Shown here piece by piece: positions 24,498 through 33,899 of a stretch of 64,000 bases of DNA. The notes below the pieces were generated by a model, which saw only the letters and a list, made by a program, of their open reading frames with translations, was not told the origin of the DNA and did no database searches. The first letter of the stretch is position 1. The number at the start of each line of letters is the position of its first letter. The DNA is taken from assembly GCF_024206495.1 (NCBI RefSeq), contig NZ_JAMBPQ010000011.1, positions 124,001-188,000 on the forward strand. The letters run 5' to 3'. The translations under genes were made by a program, and so were the position numbers. Origin of the DNA: Paraburkholderia sp. CNPSo 3272. GTDB lineage: Bacteria; Pseudomonadota; Gammaproteobacteria; Burkholderiales; Burkholderiaceae.

Positions 24498-25640
24498 TTA
24501 ATTGGAGGTGTTGCCGGTCGCGGCGCCAAGTGCGCTTTGCATACTCGTGACGCCCGTGACGACGTAGGAGCCGACACCGATGCCGATAAACGCCGCCGCG
24601 GCAATGCCGAGCAGCACGTAATGGGTAGTGCGGGCGTTGCGGCGTACCGCCTCAACGACGCGATCGAGCGAACTGCGGCCGAGCGACTTGATCGCATCCA
24701 CGAAGTTGTCGCGACGCTCTGCGTCGGCGATGCGGTCGACGAGCACTTCCGAGAAGATGCCTGTCGCGAACGCGCGCATGGGTAGCTCGGGCGAGGCCTT
24801 CAGGCGTCGTTCCATCGTCGAAATGTGCCAGCGCAGCCACGGGTCGGCGTGCCGGCGCAGGCGCCCAAGCGCCCCCGCGAGCGTGAGCCCCGAGTCGAGC
24901 AGGCCCGACAACGAGACGATCAGCAGCGCGGCGCGCAGGTCGCGACGGTTGCGCCACATCATCGGCGTCGCATCGATGCGGTTGCGCAACGTTCCCGTCC
25001 AGCGCTTGAGCCCGTAGTAGTACGAGAACACACCCGCTGCGAGCAGGCAGACGTTCAGCAGCCAGTAGTCGTAGCAGTACGTGTCGATCGCGTACAGCAC
25101 CCTGCCCGCGGGCATCCACTGGTCGAGCGGCCGCACCTCGAGGACCTGCGGATAGACCATCCCGCCAAAGAGCATGCTCAGGCCGTACATGTAGCAGAGC
25201 AGGACCATGGGATAGGCCATCTGAATGGCAGTCGTGCTCGACAGCACGCGCTTGGCGGAAGCCGCCATCTCGCACAGGTCGAAGCCGCGGCGCGCCGCGT
25301 CATCCTTGTCGGAAGCGAACGCGAGATCCAGCAGCGAATACTCGTCGACAGGCACGAACGGCTTGATCGCGAGCGCGAGCCCATCGCCCTTACGCATACG
25401 CTCCTCCATCTCGTCGTACGCAAGCCAGACGATCTGCCTGCGATCCCGCGCACGCTTCTTGAGCACCTGGAGGCGCTCGATCAGCGTCTCGCGGTTTCGC
25501 AGGCCCGTGGCCTGCTCGATGTCGAGGCGTGACTCGCGATAGAAGCCCTCGCGCGCCTTCTGGAAGCGCCAGCGGGCGATCTTGAGTCGCTCCGCACGCG
25601 GCAGGCGCATGCAGATGCCATAGAAAACACGGCCAATCAC
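24498..25640 (-). CDS. pilR: Type IVb pilus inner-membrane protein PilR
   Basis: 380 residues, ATG 25640, overlapping pilQ by four bases. It has two GspF/PilC-like cytoplasmic helical domains, each followed by membrane helices: at about 180-205 and 222-240 in the centre, and a final span near 350-370 (YVLLGIAAAAFIGIGVGSYV). This is the platform protein that couples the ATPase to pilin assembly. Gene order pilQ-pilR-pilS fits the R64 thin pilus operon. Confidence 0.82.
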   Translation of the reverse strand: MIGRVFYGICMRLPRAERLKIARWRFQKAREGFYRESRLDIEQATGLRNRETLIERLQVLKKRARDRRQIVWLAYDEMEERMRKGDGLALAIKPFVPVDEYSLLDLAFASDKDDAARRGFDLCEMAASAKRVLSSTTAIQMAYPMVLLCYMYGLSMLFGGMVYPQVLEVRPLDQWMPAGRVLYAIDTYCYDYWLLNVCLLAAGVFSYYYGLKRWTGTLRNRIDATPMMWRNRRDLRAALLIVSLSGLLDSGLTLAGALGRLRRHADPWLRWHISTMERRLKASPELPMRAFATGIFSEVLVDRIADAERRDNFVDAIKSLGRSSLDRVVEAVRRNARTTHYVLLGIAAAAFIGIGVGSYVVTGVTSMQSALGAATGNTSN

Positions 25641-27871
25641 GATGGCATCCTCCCGTCTCGATCCGGCAGCACCGTGTAGACGCGGAACGGTTTCATCGAG
25701 CGGTCGATAAAACGAGGATCGATCAACCCCTGCGAAGCCTTGTAGAGAGCGTGCTCATAAATCGTCTTGCCGGTCATGTCGGCCGAATCGAAGCCTGCGA
25801 CCCGTTCCTTGCGCCACGCCGCCTCGGCCCCGCGCCAGTCGCGTACAACGATGTGTTCGAGGAACTCGGGCGTGGGCCGGTAAAGCTCCATCGCAAGCGT
25901 CTGGCCCTTCGTACCCCCCGCCACCTTGCCGTCACGCGTGAACAGCCCCTTCTTGCGGCAATGCTCGCAGCCATCGTCGTTGCGGCATGCCATCTTCGAC
26001 GTATCTAGGCCAAACTTCGTGCGCAGCAGCTCAAGCTCGGCTGGGCTCATGACGTCGGCCGCTGGCTTCTTGCAGTGCTGGCAAAGCAACGGAATCAGCT
26101 TCTGGTTGCCCACCGCGTTGATGAACTTGTCGGACGCCACTTCATCGGCGGCCAGCCGCAGGCGATCGCCCAGCAGGCGCATGAAGACGCCGATGATGCT
26201 GTCGGCGTGGATCGTGGTGCGCACCGGGTGGCCGGTCAGCGCGAGTTCGACAACGAGACCTGCAATGGTGGAGTCGAGGATTTCCGCCACGGTCAGGTCG
26301 TCCGGGTCCATGCGCATGAGCGTGCGGATGATTGTCGCCACCTTGCGCCGGAAGTCTTCTTCGGTTTCGTCCAGCCCGCGCGGCACCGACTGATCGGAAA
26401 GCCAGGGCATCGGATACTCCGAAGGCATGCTCACGGCGTACTGCTTCTTGAGCTCGCGCCCATCGACCATGTACGAAAGCGCACGCAGCAACGTGCTCTT
26501 GGCGGAGCCTGTCTCGCCGGAGATAAGCACGGCACCACCGCTGACATGCCCCAGCGATTCGATGATCGAGAGCTGGCTTTCCTCGAGCCCCATCGTGTCG
26601 GGCATGCGCACGGTGTAGTTGCGGAAGTTGCCGTCCAGGATGCGCATCGCCACGTCGAAACCGCCCATCTGCGGGGCGCTCTGCCAGCGCAGGTTCAGCG
26701 TGGCCGTGGCGAGCGCGAGCGGGATCATGGCCGACTGCGGCGCGGTAGGCTGGAATGCATTGCCACTGTTGGTGTTGCTCTGGACGAGATCCTGATAGGC
26801 GGCGGACAGCGCACGCAGAACGGTCGCCTTCGGCATCCGGCGATAGGTATAAAGATCGCCGTCAACGCGAAAGCGGAGTTCTGCATCAGACTGGTAATCG
26901 CGTGATTCCCAGTGCACGTCGCTCGAACCGTATCCGTGTGCGGCGTCATTGACGTCCCTGAAGAGCGCAAGCGCACGAGAGCCTTCGGGAACGTGGTTCG
27001 ACACCCGGATGCGCGCCCGGTCGTAGACGTCTGCGATGACGGCGGCCGTCGCCACCATCTCCTCACGCACCGAGATATGCGCGCGCTTGAGGTCGTTCAG
27101 ATAGGTCGCATACAGAGCGGTCTCATGAAATTCGCGTGTCGCGATCACGACCGCCAGGCCCGCCTGCATGTCCACCGCCACGAACTCGCGGCGTGCCTCC
27201 GGTGTGATGTGCAGCGTCGCCTCGGGCGTCGTGTCACAGAGGATGCGCTTGAAGTCGACGAGCGCCTGGGCCGAACTCAGCCGCGGCATGCCCACCGGCG
27301 TGTACTCGATGTCGGGAATCGCGAGCGCGTGGCCATCTGCTGCGGCAGGCTCGGGCGTGTCGCGTGGCTCGCTTGTCTCGGCGCGCCGTTCATCGCTGGC
27401 TGCGCTTTCACGAATTTCGTCAAATGGCGTATGCGCATCGATCACTTGCGCGCGCGCCGATTCCGTCGGCACCCCGGCGCGGACGACTTCTTCGGTACCG
27501 CGCTGTCCATCGCCTGCAGCCTCAGCTGCGCCGTTCGCGCCTTCGACAACGGATGGCTCCGCACTTCGTACTTCGACATCCTCCACAACCGGGGGTGTGG
27601 CCGCTGCCGTGGCATGCAGATCGGGAGCGCCCCCCTCACCAGCCTTTTCAAACGCCTCCACATCGGTCACGTCCGCATCGCGCAGATACGCGCCGAGCGA
27701 GCCTGCCGGCGCACCGGGCCCCCTGCGCACCGGACGCGTCGCGCCGAACCCGGGCTCCACAGGCGCGGCCGATTCCGACTCCTCCACGAAGCTGCCGCGC
27801 CACGCGCGAAGGCGCGCCATCATCCCGCTACGGGGCTTTTCGTTGCTTTCCAGATTTCCAAAGAGCGACAT
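25637..27871 (-). CDS. pilQ: Type IVb pilus assembly ATPase PilQ
   Basis: 744 residues, ATG 27871. The first 180 residues are low-complexity Ala/Glu/Pro-rich. The ATPase core has Walker A GETGSAKST (about 452-460), an Asp box, Walker B-like DPDDLTVAEILD (522-533) and the His box TGHPVRTTIH. A Cys cluster (C597, C600, C629, C635 and C638) forms the zinc module of GspE-type enzymes. The Walker A has Ala-Lys-Ser where most have Gly-Lys-Thr or Gly-Lys-Ser. It powers pilus extension. Confidence 0.85.
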   Translation of the reverse strand: MSLFGNLESNEKPRSGMMARLRAWRGSFVEESESAAPVEPGFGATRPVRRGPGAPAGSLGAYLRDADVTDVEAFEKAGEGGAPDLHATAAATPPVVEDVEVRSAEPSVVEGANGAAEAAGDGQRGTEEVVRAGVPTESARAQVIDAHTPFDEIRESAASDERRAETSEPRDTPEPAAADGHALAIPDIEYTPVGMPRLSSAQALVDFKRILCDTTPEATLHITPEARREFVAVDMQAGLAVVIATREFHETALYATYLNDLKRAHISVREEMVATAAVIADVYDRARIRVSNHVPEGSRALALFRDVNDAAHGYGSSDVHWESRDYQSDAELRFRVDGDLYTYRRMPKATVLRALSAAYQDLVQSNTNSGNAFQPTAPQSAMIPLALATATLNLRWQSAPQMGGFDVAMRILDGNFRNYTVRMPDTMGLEESQLSIIESLGHVSGGAVLISGETGSAKSTLLRALSYMVDGRELKKQYAVSMPSEYPMPWLSDQSVPRGLDETEEDFRRKVATIIRTLMRMDPDDLTVAEILDSTIAGLVVELALTGHPVRTTIHADSIIGVFMRLLGDRLRLAADEVASDKFINAVGNQKLIPLLCQHCKKPAADVMSPAELELLRTKFGLDTSKMACRNDDGCEHCRKKGLFTRDGKVAGGTKGQTLAMELYRPTPEFLEHIVVRDWRGAEAAWRKERVAGFDSADMTGKTIYEHALYKASQGLIDPRFIDRSMKPFRVYTVLPDRDGRMPS

Positions 27872-28617
27872 TAGTGCCTCCCGAAGCTTGAGACCGGTTG
27901 AGCCATGTTCACGCCTGGTGGCAACGGTGACGACAGGTCACCGAGTGCCGCGCCGGTCACGAACGTTGAAGCTGAGGATTCCTGTGAGTTGCCGCTCATC
28001 GGCACGCTCCATGTGCGCTTACCGTCGGCAACCGTGACCGAAAGGCCGTCGACCCGGCGCGCGATCCAGCCATTGAGGAGCTTCTCGCCAAGGCGCGCCG
28101 GATAGACCGCACCGTTGTAGTCGTACAGGACGTGCTGCCCACTGCCGTCGGCGAATGCACCGACAAACGTGACGGGAGAGGTACGCGCGCGGGGCACATA
28201 CGGTCGCACGACAACCGCCGGAGCGCTCTCCACCGGCGCGGGCGTCTTGAGCGTGACGGCCGCACTGCTCGCGGGCGCATCACCGTCACCGCGAAGCGCG
28301 CGCGTGAGCTTGCTGCGTGCGAGGTCGTCGATATCGCGAAGGGTAAGGTGCGTGTCGCCGGTTGCTCCGGGCACGCTGGCCGGACCGGATGTCGATGCTG
28401 CGGCTCCGCTCGCGGATGTCTGCGGCGATACCTGCACTGCCGTCGTTGCGGTGGTAGCGGGCGCAACTGCGGGATGCGATGCCGGCGACGCTGCGACGGA
28501 GGCGGGTGCCGGAGCGTGCGCTATAGCCGACTCGAAAGACGGTGTCGCCGCAGACGCGGTGTGCGCAGCCACGACAGCAGCGACCACCGCCAGGCGAAGT
28601 GATTTATTGGACGACAT
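27871..28617 (-). CDS. pilP: Type IVb pilus protein PilP
   Basis: 248 residues, ATG 28617, within the last codons of pilO. A signal peptide (VVAAHTASAA) leads to a long Ala/Ser/Pro/Thr-rich linker (25-110) and a C-terminal domain with VVRPYVPRARTSPVTFVGAF, DGSGQHVLYDYNGAVYPARL, LNGWIARRVDGLSVTV. This pattern matches PilP periplasmic proteins that bridge PilO/PilN in R64-type systems. Its stop overlaps the pilQ start. Confidence 0.75.
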   Translation of the reverse strand: MSSNKSLRLAVVAAVVAAHTASAATPSFESAIAHAPAPASVAASPASHPAVAPATTATTAVQVSPQTSASGAAASTSGPASVPGATGDTHLTLRDIDDLARSKLTRALRGDGDAPASSAAVTLKTPAPVESAPAVVVRPYVPRARTSPVTFVGAFADGSGQHVLYDYNGAVYPARLGEKLLNGWIARRVDGLSVTVADGKRTWSVPMSGNSQESSASTFVTGAALGDLSSPLPPGVNMAQPVSSFGRH

Positions 28618-29902
28618 AGTATTTGCCCTTCGCAACGAAATGGATGCCGACCTTGCCCAGTTCCTCGGGTGCGGCGGTGTCGAGTTTCACGTTCAGTGAT
28701 TCGAGGGTCATGTTTGGCGGCAGCGCCGCGAGCAGCGGCGCCTGCCACCGGTAGCCGTCGATCTCCCAGCGTCCTTCGCGCAGCAGCGCGCTATGCCGCT
28801 CGCCTGCTGGTGGCGGCGACGCGAGCAGCGGATGGCTCGGTTCGAGCTTCACCTCGTAGCCAAAGCTCTTGATATCGAACGGCTGGACGGACATGCGTTG
28901 CGGCGGCGTCTGCAGCATCTCGATGAGGCGCTGCTCATCGGGCCAGGCCTTCATGCCCGTCACGCCCAGCGTGGCTGCCCGTGGAAGCGCTGGACCGCGC
29001 GCATACAGGTGCCGTCCGTCCGGCGCGAACGTGACGGGCTGCATGGCCGCCGGTGCGTCGCGCGCGAAGTCTTCGAACGAGCCGCCCGCACGCTGATAGG
29101 TCAGCGAGCAGAAGCCCGTTGACGGGCAGTCGGCCTTCTCGAACTGCCAGCCCTTGCGGTTGGTGTCGATGTAGTCGAGCAACGCCAGTGCGTCGGGCGC
29201 CAGTTGCGATGCGAGCGGCGTGCGGCCCGCAAAGACCTGATGCATCGCCTTTTCGTAGAGTTGGCTCCAGCTGGGTGCCGCGTTCACGATCGGCGGCGGG
29301 TTGAGCGCACCCCACATCTGCTTTGCCCCGAATCCGGCGATCGCAAGCGCGAGCAGCACGACGATGGAGTTCGGAATGCCCGCAGGCACGCGCGCGATGC
29401 GACCAGCTTTCTTCTGCTGCAGCAACTCCGCGGGGCTGAATGGCTCATCGCCCGGCGTGATCGCGTCGCCCGAGGCCAGCACCGTGAGCGGCAGTCCAAG
29501 CTTCGCGCTCTGCTGCGCGATCTCGCTGCGCCGCTTCGCCACTGTGCCCAACGTCACCACTTCGTCGTGGCGCACCGCGCCGCGCACCACGTGAACAAGG
29601 TGCACCTGCGCGCCGTCCTGCATGAGCACGAGCACGGCAGGCTTCGCGCGCACCCGCTCGAGCATCGCGACGCGCGCAGCACCCGAAAACAGCTTTACCC
29701 GACGGAGTTCGCCCGTGTCGGGCGCGCAAAAACCGCCGATGAGTTCCGCGCCCACCTTCATTTCGACGTAGTGCGTCGCGGAGAAGTCGCCCGCATAGCG
29801 CGTGCGGCTTTCCTTCGCACCTTTCTCGGGATAGGCGCTCCAGTCCAGGCCGAACGCCAGACGCGCTCGCTTCTCTCCAGGCAGCGGTTCGGTGATATGC
29901 AT
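28604..29902 (-). CDS. pilO: Type IVb pilus protein PilO
   Basis: 432 residues. ATG 29902 is chosen because the product then begins with EKRARLAFGLDWSAYPEKG, the conserved PilO N-terminus; the gene starts eight bases past the pilN stop. A cytoplasmic domain of about 180 residues is followed by one membrane helix near residues 186-206 (GIPNSIVVLLALAIAGFG) and a periplasmic domain. PilO is a bitopic scaffold in R64-type systems that links the ATPase complex with PilP and PilN. Confidence 0.8.
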   Translation of the reverse strand: MHITEPLPGEKRARLAFGLDWSAYPEKGAKESRTRYAGDFSATHYVEMKVGAELIGGFCAPDTGELRRVKLFSGAARVAMLERVRAKPAVLVLMQDGAQVHLVHVVRGAVRHDEVVTLGTVAKRRSEIAQQSAKLGLPLTVLASGDAITPGDEPFSPAELLQQKKAGRIARVPAGIPNSIVVLLALAIAGFGAKQMWGALNPPPIVNAAPSWSQLYEKAMHQVFAGRTPLASQLAPDALALLDYIDTNRKGWQFEKADCPSTGFCSLTYQRAGGSFEDFARDAPAAMQPVTFAPDGRHLYARGPALPRAATLGVTGMKAWPDEQRLIEMLQTPPQRMSVQPFDIKSFGYEVKLEPSHPLLASPPPAGERHSALLREGRWEIDGYRWQAPLLAALPPNMTLESLNVKLDTAAPEELGKVGIHFVAKGKYYVVQ

Positions 29903-29910
29903 CGGCGCGC

Positions 29911-31527
29911 TCACATCGAAGGCACGACAGTGGCCGTCAGCATCACAATCTGGAACGTGCGCGACTTGTTCCACGTACCCGTGATACCGGCGAGGCCCCC
30001 GTTGGTCGTGCTGTCGGCGGTGTCCGTGACAGCGCCATACAGGACAACGGTCTGACCGTCCGAAAGCGCAATGGTCTCGTCATCCTTGCTGCCGATCGTG
30101 TGTGCGAGCTGGATGGCCTGCGCCGTCTGGCCCGAGCCTGCGCCCGCGGTAGTGAACGGTCCGTTCTGCTTCGAGCTGTCACGCCAGTACGCGAGCAGGA
30201 TCTGGTTGTGATCGTTGACCGCTGGCAGGATGTGCAGAAAGTCGCCGGTCGTGAGGGTGCCAGGCGTGAGGCCCACGACACCGCTCGACGTACCGGTAAT
30301 GCTGCCGGACGACGGTGAGGTCGTGCGCAGGTAATCGTCCGACTGGAAGTTCGCCACCGACACCGGCAGGCCATTGAGCGTGAGCTTGGAGACCGTGTTG
30401 TCGGAAACCGTGCGGCCATACTGGTTCAGGGCGTTGATGACCGCGTTCGTGCCCGAGAAGGGCGCGTTCGGCTGCAGGACGGAGAGGCCAACCGTGCCGC
30501 CGCCCGAGGAGAGCGACGTCGGCGATGCAAAGGTCACCGCCCACTTGGCCAGCCCTCCCTGAATGCTGTTGTAGACGATGTCGGCGTTCACCCCCGACTG
30601 GGTGCCGCGATTCAGCGCAATCTGGATGGTGCGCACGCGCAGCATCACCTGGCGCGTGGAGATGGCGTTCTCGCGCTTGAGCATGTCGCCCATGCGGTCC
30701 GCCGCTTCCTTCGTGTCGTACACGATCACGAGGCGGCTCTGCGGATTCACCGTGATACGGCCCATGGGGGACTTCAGCTGGTTGAGCGTATTCTCGATCG
30801 ACTGGATCTGGTCGAAATCGCCCTTGCGCCCGCTCGACGTCATGGCCGAGAACGACCCGGTATCCGTGCTTGCGCCGCCCGTCGAACCGGTCGACTGGTT
30901 GCCTGTCGACGTGTCCGTGCCCTTGGACATCCGCGATTCGATCGACACCTTGCCGGGAATCGCGGCGATCTGGTACATGCGCGTGACGAACCGGTTGATG
31001 TTGATGGTCGAACCATCGAAGGACCAGTCAAGGCCGAGGTTCTCCGTCACGTCGTGCAGATAGCGACCGATCCCGCACGATTCGCAGGGCTGGTCGTACA
31101 CCGGGTTGTCGTACACCTTCGCGCCGAAGCTCGCCTGCACATTCTTTCCGTCGCTCGATGCACGCGGAATCAGGCTGTCGCGCGCGATGAACACGTCAGG
31201 GCTCACACGCACCGGATAGCCGGAAGCGTTCGACACCAGCGTCGCCAGTGTCTTCATGTCGAGCTTCGGCGGAAACGTCACCTTCTTCTCGCGGAACACA
31301 GCGGGCAGCGTCGCCTCATACGCGAGGGGCACCGGGCGATCGCCGAGGAACGCGGTTGGCACAATCTCAACGAGCGGAATGCCATTTCCCGCGCCGCCAA
31401 GCGCGGCGCTCGCTGTCGCATTCGCCTGGTCGTACGCGCCATTGACATCGCTTTGCGTGACAGCGCAGCCCGCGAGGGCTACAGCGCTCGCCGCCGCGAT
31501 CAGGGTACGGATGGGATAGAGGCGCAT
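29911..31527 (-). CDS. pilN: Type IVb pilus secretin PilN (lipoprotein)
   Basis: 538 residues, ATG 31527 after GCAAGGAGTGATC. A lipobox LAGC (Cys21) marks an outer-membrane lipoprotein. N-terminal secretin N-domain-like region (MKTLATLVSNASGYPVRVSPD) and the C-terminal beta-barrel/gate domain follow, with SKMSKGTD-like linker, RITVNPQSRLVIVYDTKEAA, and VSVLQPNAPFSGTN. The final part (DETIALSDGQTVVLYGAVTDT) matches the secretin end. This is the pore for the pilus. Overlaps the next gene's region only at the 5' side by two bases. Confidence 0.85.
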   Translation of the reverse strand: MRLYPIRTLIAAASAVALAGCAVTQSDVNGAYDQANATASAALGGAGNGIPLVEIVPTAFLGDRPVPLAYEATLPAVFREKKVTFPPKLDMKTLATLVSNASGYPVRVSPDVFIARDSLIPRASSDGKNVQASFGAKVYDNPVYDQPCESCGIGRYLHDVTENLGLDWSFDGSTININRFVTRMYQIAAIPGKVSIESRMSKGTDTSTGNQSTGSTGGASTDTGSFSAMTSSGRKGDFDQIQSIENTLNQLKSPMGRITVNPQSRLVIVYDTKEAADRMGDMLKRENAISTRQVMLRVRTIQIALNRGTQSGVNADIVYNSIQGGLAKWAVTFASPTSLSSGGGTVGLSVLQPNAPFSGTNAVINALNQYGRTVSDNTVSKLTLNGLPVSVANFQSDDYLRTTSPSSGSITGTSSGVVGLTPGTLTTGDFLHILPAVNDHNQILLAYWRDSSKQNGPFTTAGAGSGQTAQAIQLAHTIGSKDDETIALSDGQTVVLYGAVTDTADSTTNGGLAGITGTWNKSRTFQIVMLTATVVPSM

Positions 31528-31529
31528 GA

Positions 31530-32180
31530 TCACTCCTTGCAGTTGGCCGCGCGGGCGATCACGCGAATGACGTTGTTGGTGTGTTCGCACACGCGTGCGG
31601 GCGTGCGCATGTGGTCGGTTGCCTGCATGACCTGCGTGAGCACTGAACGAAAGTCGCCCGAGAACGATGCGTTGAATTCGACCGGCAGGTCGTCGTCGAT
31701 CTTCCATGCGAGCTGCCAGCCTTCGGTCTGCAGCCAGCGGTCGAGCGCGTTGCGCAGATTCGTGTCCTGCGGCGTGATCGTGAAGGACACCATGCCCGTC
31801 GGTTCGCCGCTTGCCGCACCGGGGACGACCACAGTCCTCACGTCAACGGATACCGGGGCCGAGGCCTGTGGCGTGGCCGGCGTGATCGGCGCGGCCGAGG
31901 CGAGAACCGTCGACACGACCGGCGTCTGGCCGGACACAGGTGCCGGGGCAGGTTGCTGGCCGGGCGCCGCGGTCCCGGCGCTTGCCGCCTGAGGGGCTGC
32001 CGGCGCACCGCCGCTGCCCAGCATCTGCCAACCGTCGCCGGCGGGCGCGGGGACCTTCGACTGGTCGGGTTGCATGGCAGCGACGGCCATCGTCACGGCG
32101 CCACCGAACGCGAGTGCAAGCAGCGCCTGCGCGACCTTCCGGACGCAAGGGCCGGAAACCTTCGGGAAGTGTTTGCTCAT
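31530..32180 (-). CDS. TcpQ-domain pilus protein (PilL-like)
   Basis: 216 residues, ATG 32180. One N-terminal membrane helix (about 16-34, QALLALAFGGAVTMAVAAM), an Ala/Pro-rich linker and a C-terminal TcpQ-type domain (about 135-216: FTITPQDTNLRNALDRWLQT, then EGWQLAWKIDDDLPVEFNAS). TcpQ domains stabilise secretins; R64 PilL carries one. It ends two bases before the pilN start. Confidence 0.75.
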   Translation of the reverse strand: MSKHFPKVSGPCVRKVAQALLALAFGGAVTMAVAAMQPDQSKVPAPAGDGWQMLGSGGAPAAPQAASAGTAAPGQQPAPAPVSGQTPVVSTVLASAAPITPATPQASAPVSVDVRTVVVPGAASGEPTGMVSFTITPQDTNLRNALDRWLQTEGWQLAWKIDDDLPVEFNASFSGDFRSVLTQVMQATDHMRTPARVCEHTNNVIRVIARAANCKE

Positions 32181-32187
32181 GATTTTC

Positions 32188-32604
32188 TTAGTGGCCCTGC
32201 AGGCGTCGGTAGATCGAATTGGCGTAGACAAGCTGGCGTGAGCTCGACGTCGCGTTGTACGCGCCGACGGCTTTCCAGGTCGGCCCGAACTGTCGAAAGT
32301 TGGAGGCGAGAATCCACGTGCCCACGTAGGCATTCACGCAGGCGTTAAAGAGGTGCTCGCGCTGGATGCCGAAGCGTGCGAGCCTCGGAAGCCACGAGGA
32401 GTTGATCTGCATGAGGCCGATATCCTCGCTGCCGTTCGCGTTGACGTTGATCGCGTTCGCGCGCATACCGGACTCCTGTTGCGCGATCGCGCGCACGAGG
32501 CGCGGGCTGATATGGCGGTACGCCGCAGCGTCGTCGATGCAGTCGGCCCGAGTCACGGCGGGCAGAACGAGAAGCGCAAGAACGGGCAGGACGGCGTAGC
32601 GCAT
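32188..32604 (-). CDS. VirB1/PilT-like lytic transglycosylase
   Basis: 138 residues; ATG 32604 overlaps the stop of the previous gene (TGATG). Signal peptide (LPVLALLVLPAVTRA) and a complete SLT domain: catalytic Glu in AIAQQESGMRANAINVN, DIGLMQINSSWL and the final AYNATSSSRQLVYA. It cuts peptidoglycan to let the pilus or secretion apparatus pass, as VirB1 in T4SS or PilT in R64. Confidence 0.85.
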   Translation of the reverse strand: MRYAVLPVLALLVLPAVTRADCIDDAAAYRHISPRLVRAIAQQESGMRANAINVNANGSEDIGLMQINSSWLPRLARFGIQREHLFNACVNAYVGTWILASNFRQFGPTWKAVGAYNATSSSRQLVYANSIYRRLQGH

Positions 32605-33839
32605 CACGAAGCCGCCCCCGCACGCTCGAAGTACTTCACGTCGTGGCGGCGAAGCACGCTCACCATATTGCCGTCGGCTGTGACGATGAACTGCTCAGAG
32701 GTGCCGCTAAACTTGTAGAAACGGCCCTTCTGCTCGCCCGAGCCCAGGTGATGCACGTCCGCGACGGTGACGTTGATGACGGTCGGCGCAAACTTGAAGT
32801 ACGTCTGCCCGCCTTCGTCGAATACGGCTTCGAGGTGCGCGCCGTTGCCAGCCGGGAAGTCATAGACGGTGCCCGCACTACGCGCCACCTCGACGCGGTT
32901 CGTCGCATCAGCGACAACGAAACGATCCGCACGGTCGAACGTCATCACGCCCGTATCCGCATCCCACTTCGGATGCAGCGAGCTCCCATCCGCGCGCGTG
33001 AACTTGAGATCCTTCGGTTTCGCGGCAAAACGGATCTGCGTGTGGGTGTCGTCACCATCGCGGATCGCGTTCGCACCGAAGTACTTTGCGAGCAGTGACT
33101 CCGCTGTGGGCACCACTGCGACAGCGTCCGACGCTGCCGAAACCGGGTCGGCATGCGTCACCGTTGCCGCAGCATAGGCCAGCGCACCGGACTTCTCGAC
33201 CTCGCGGCGCAGACGAACATGGCGTTTGTCGAAATCGACGTCCGCATAGAGGCCGGTCTGTGTCATCAGACGATCAAGCGCGTGCATCCAGTTCTCGCCC
33301 GGCTGCGTCTCGAAGCGGTTCGCCGCCGTCAGGTCCACATCTTTCTGCGCGGAGCCGCTCCAGCCCTGTGGCACAAGTGCCTTGACGATCGAGCCAACAG
33401 GCATGGTGGCGTTGAGGCTTCGCACAGGCTCGAGCGGCCCGCGGTCACCGACAAGCGCCAGTCGCCCGCTGAAGCCGGAGAACGCGACAGGCTGGTCGTC
33501 GCCTGCGCCGGGCACCACGCCGTGACCACCGATGAACGAATTCGCACGGTTCCACGTTGCCGTGGCAGTGTGGCCCGCGACGCTAAACTGGATCGTGGCA
33601 GGTATGCCCTCCACCACCACGTATGGACCTTCCTGGTGGCTGCCCGTCACCGAGATGGTCTGGCCGGCGCGAGGCTGGATGTAGGTCTTCGATCCATCGT
33701 TGAAGACGAGCGCGGGCCGCTCGGCGATGCCTCCCGCGATCTCGTAGTCGAAATCGAACGGGTCGGTATTTGCCGCAGAGGCAATCTGCGCAGCACCGAT
33801 GGCGCACAAGGTCGCGAGAGTAAGAAGCCTGCGCGTCAT
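32604..33839 (-). CDS. VirB9-like protein with internal TcpQ-like segment
   Basis: 411 residues, ATG 33839 behind GGAGCC. A signal peptide (1-22) is followed by a VirB9-C-like repeat RPALVFNDGSKTYIQ and YVVVEGIPATIQFSV (about 42-85). The centre (NWMHALDRLMTQTGLYADVD, about 182-201) is TcpQ-like. A second VirB9-like block closes the protein (FDEGGQTYFKFA, near 355-366). This arrangement is not in the usual VirB or R64 sets. It may be an adaptor between the T4SS core complex and the pilus machine; that is inference. Confidence 0.6.
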   Translation of the reverse strand: MTRRLLTLATLCAIGAAQIASAANTDPFDFDYEIAGGIAERPALVFNDGSKTYIQPRAGQTISVTGSHQEGPYVVVEGIPATIQFSVAGHTATATWNRANSFIGGHGVVPGAGDDQPVAFSGFSGRLALVGDRGPLEPVRSLNATMPVGSIVKALVPQGWSGSAQKDVDLTAANRFETQPGENWMHALDRLMTQTGLYADVDFDKRHVRLRREVEKSGALAYAAATVTHADPVSAASDAVAVVPTAESLLAKYFGANAIRDGDDTHTQIRFAAKPKDLKFTRADGSSLHPKWDADTGVMTFDRADRFVVADATNRVEVARSAGTVYDFPAGNGAHLEAVFDEGGQTYFKFAPTVINVTVADVHHLGSGEQKGRFYKFSGTSEQFIVTADGNMVSVLRRHDVKYFERAGAAS

Positions 33840-33899
33840 CTGATTTGGCTCCGATCAACCCGGTCATTCATGGCGGCGAGGAACGGAGCGCCGCCGCTT

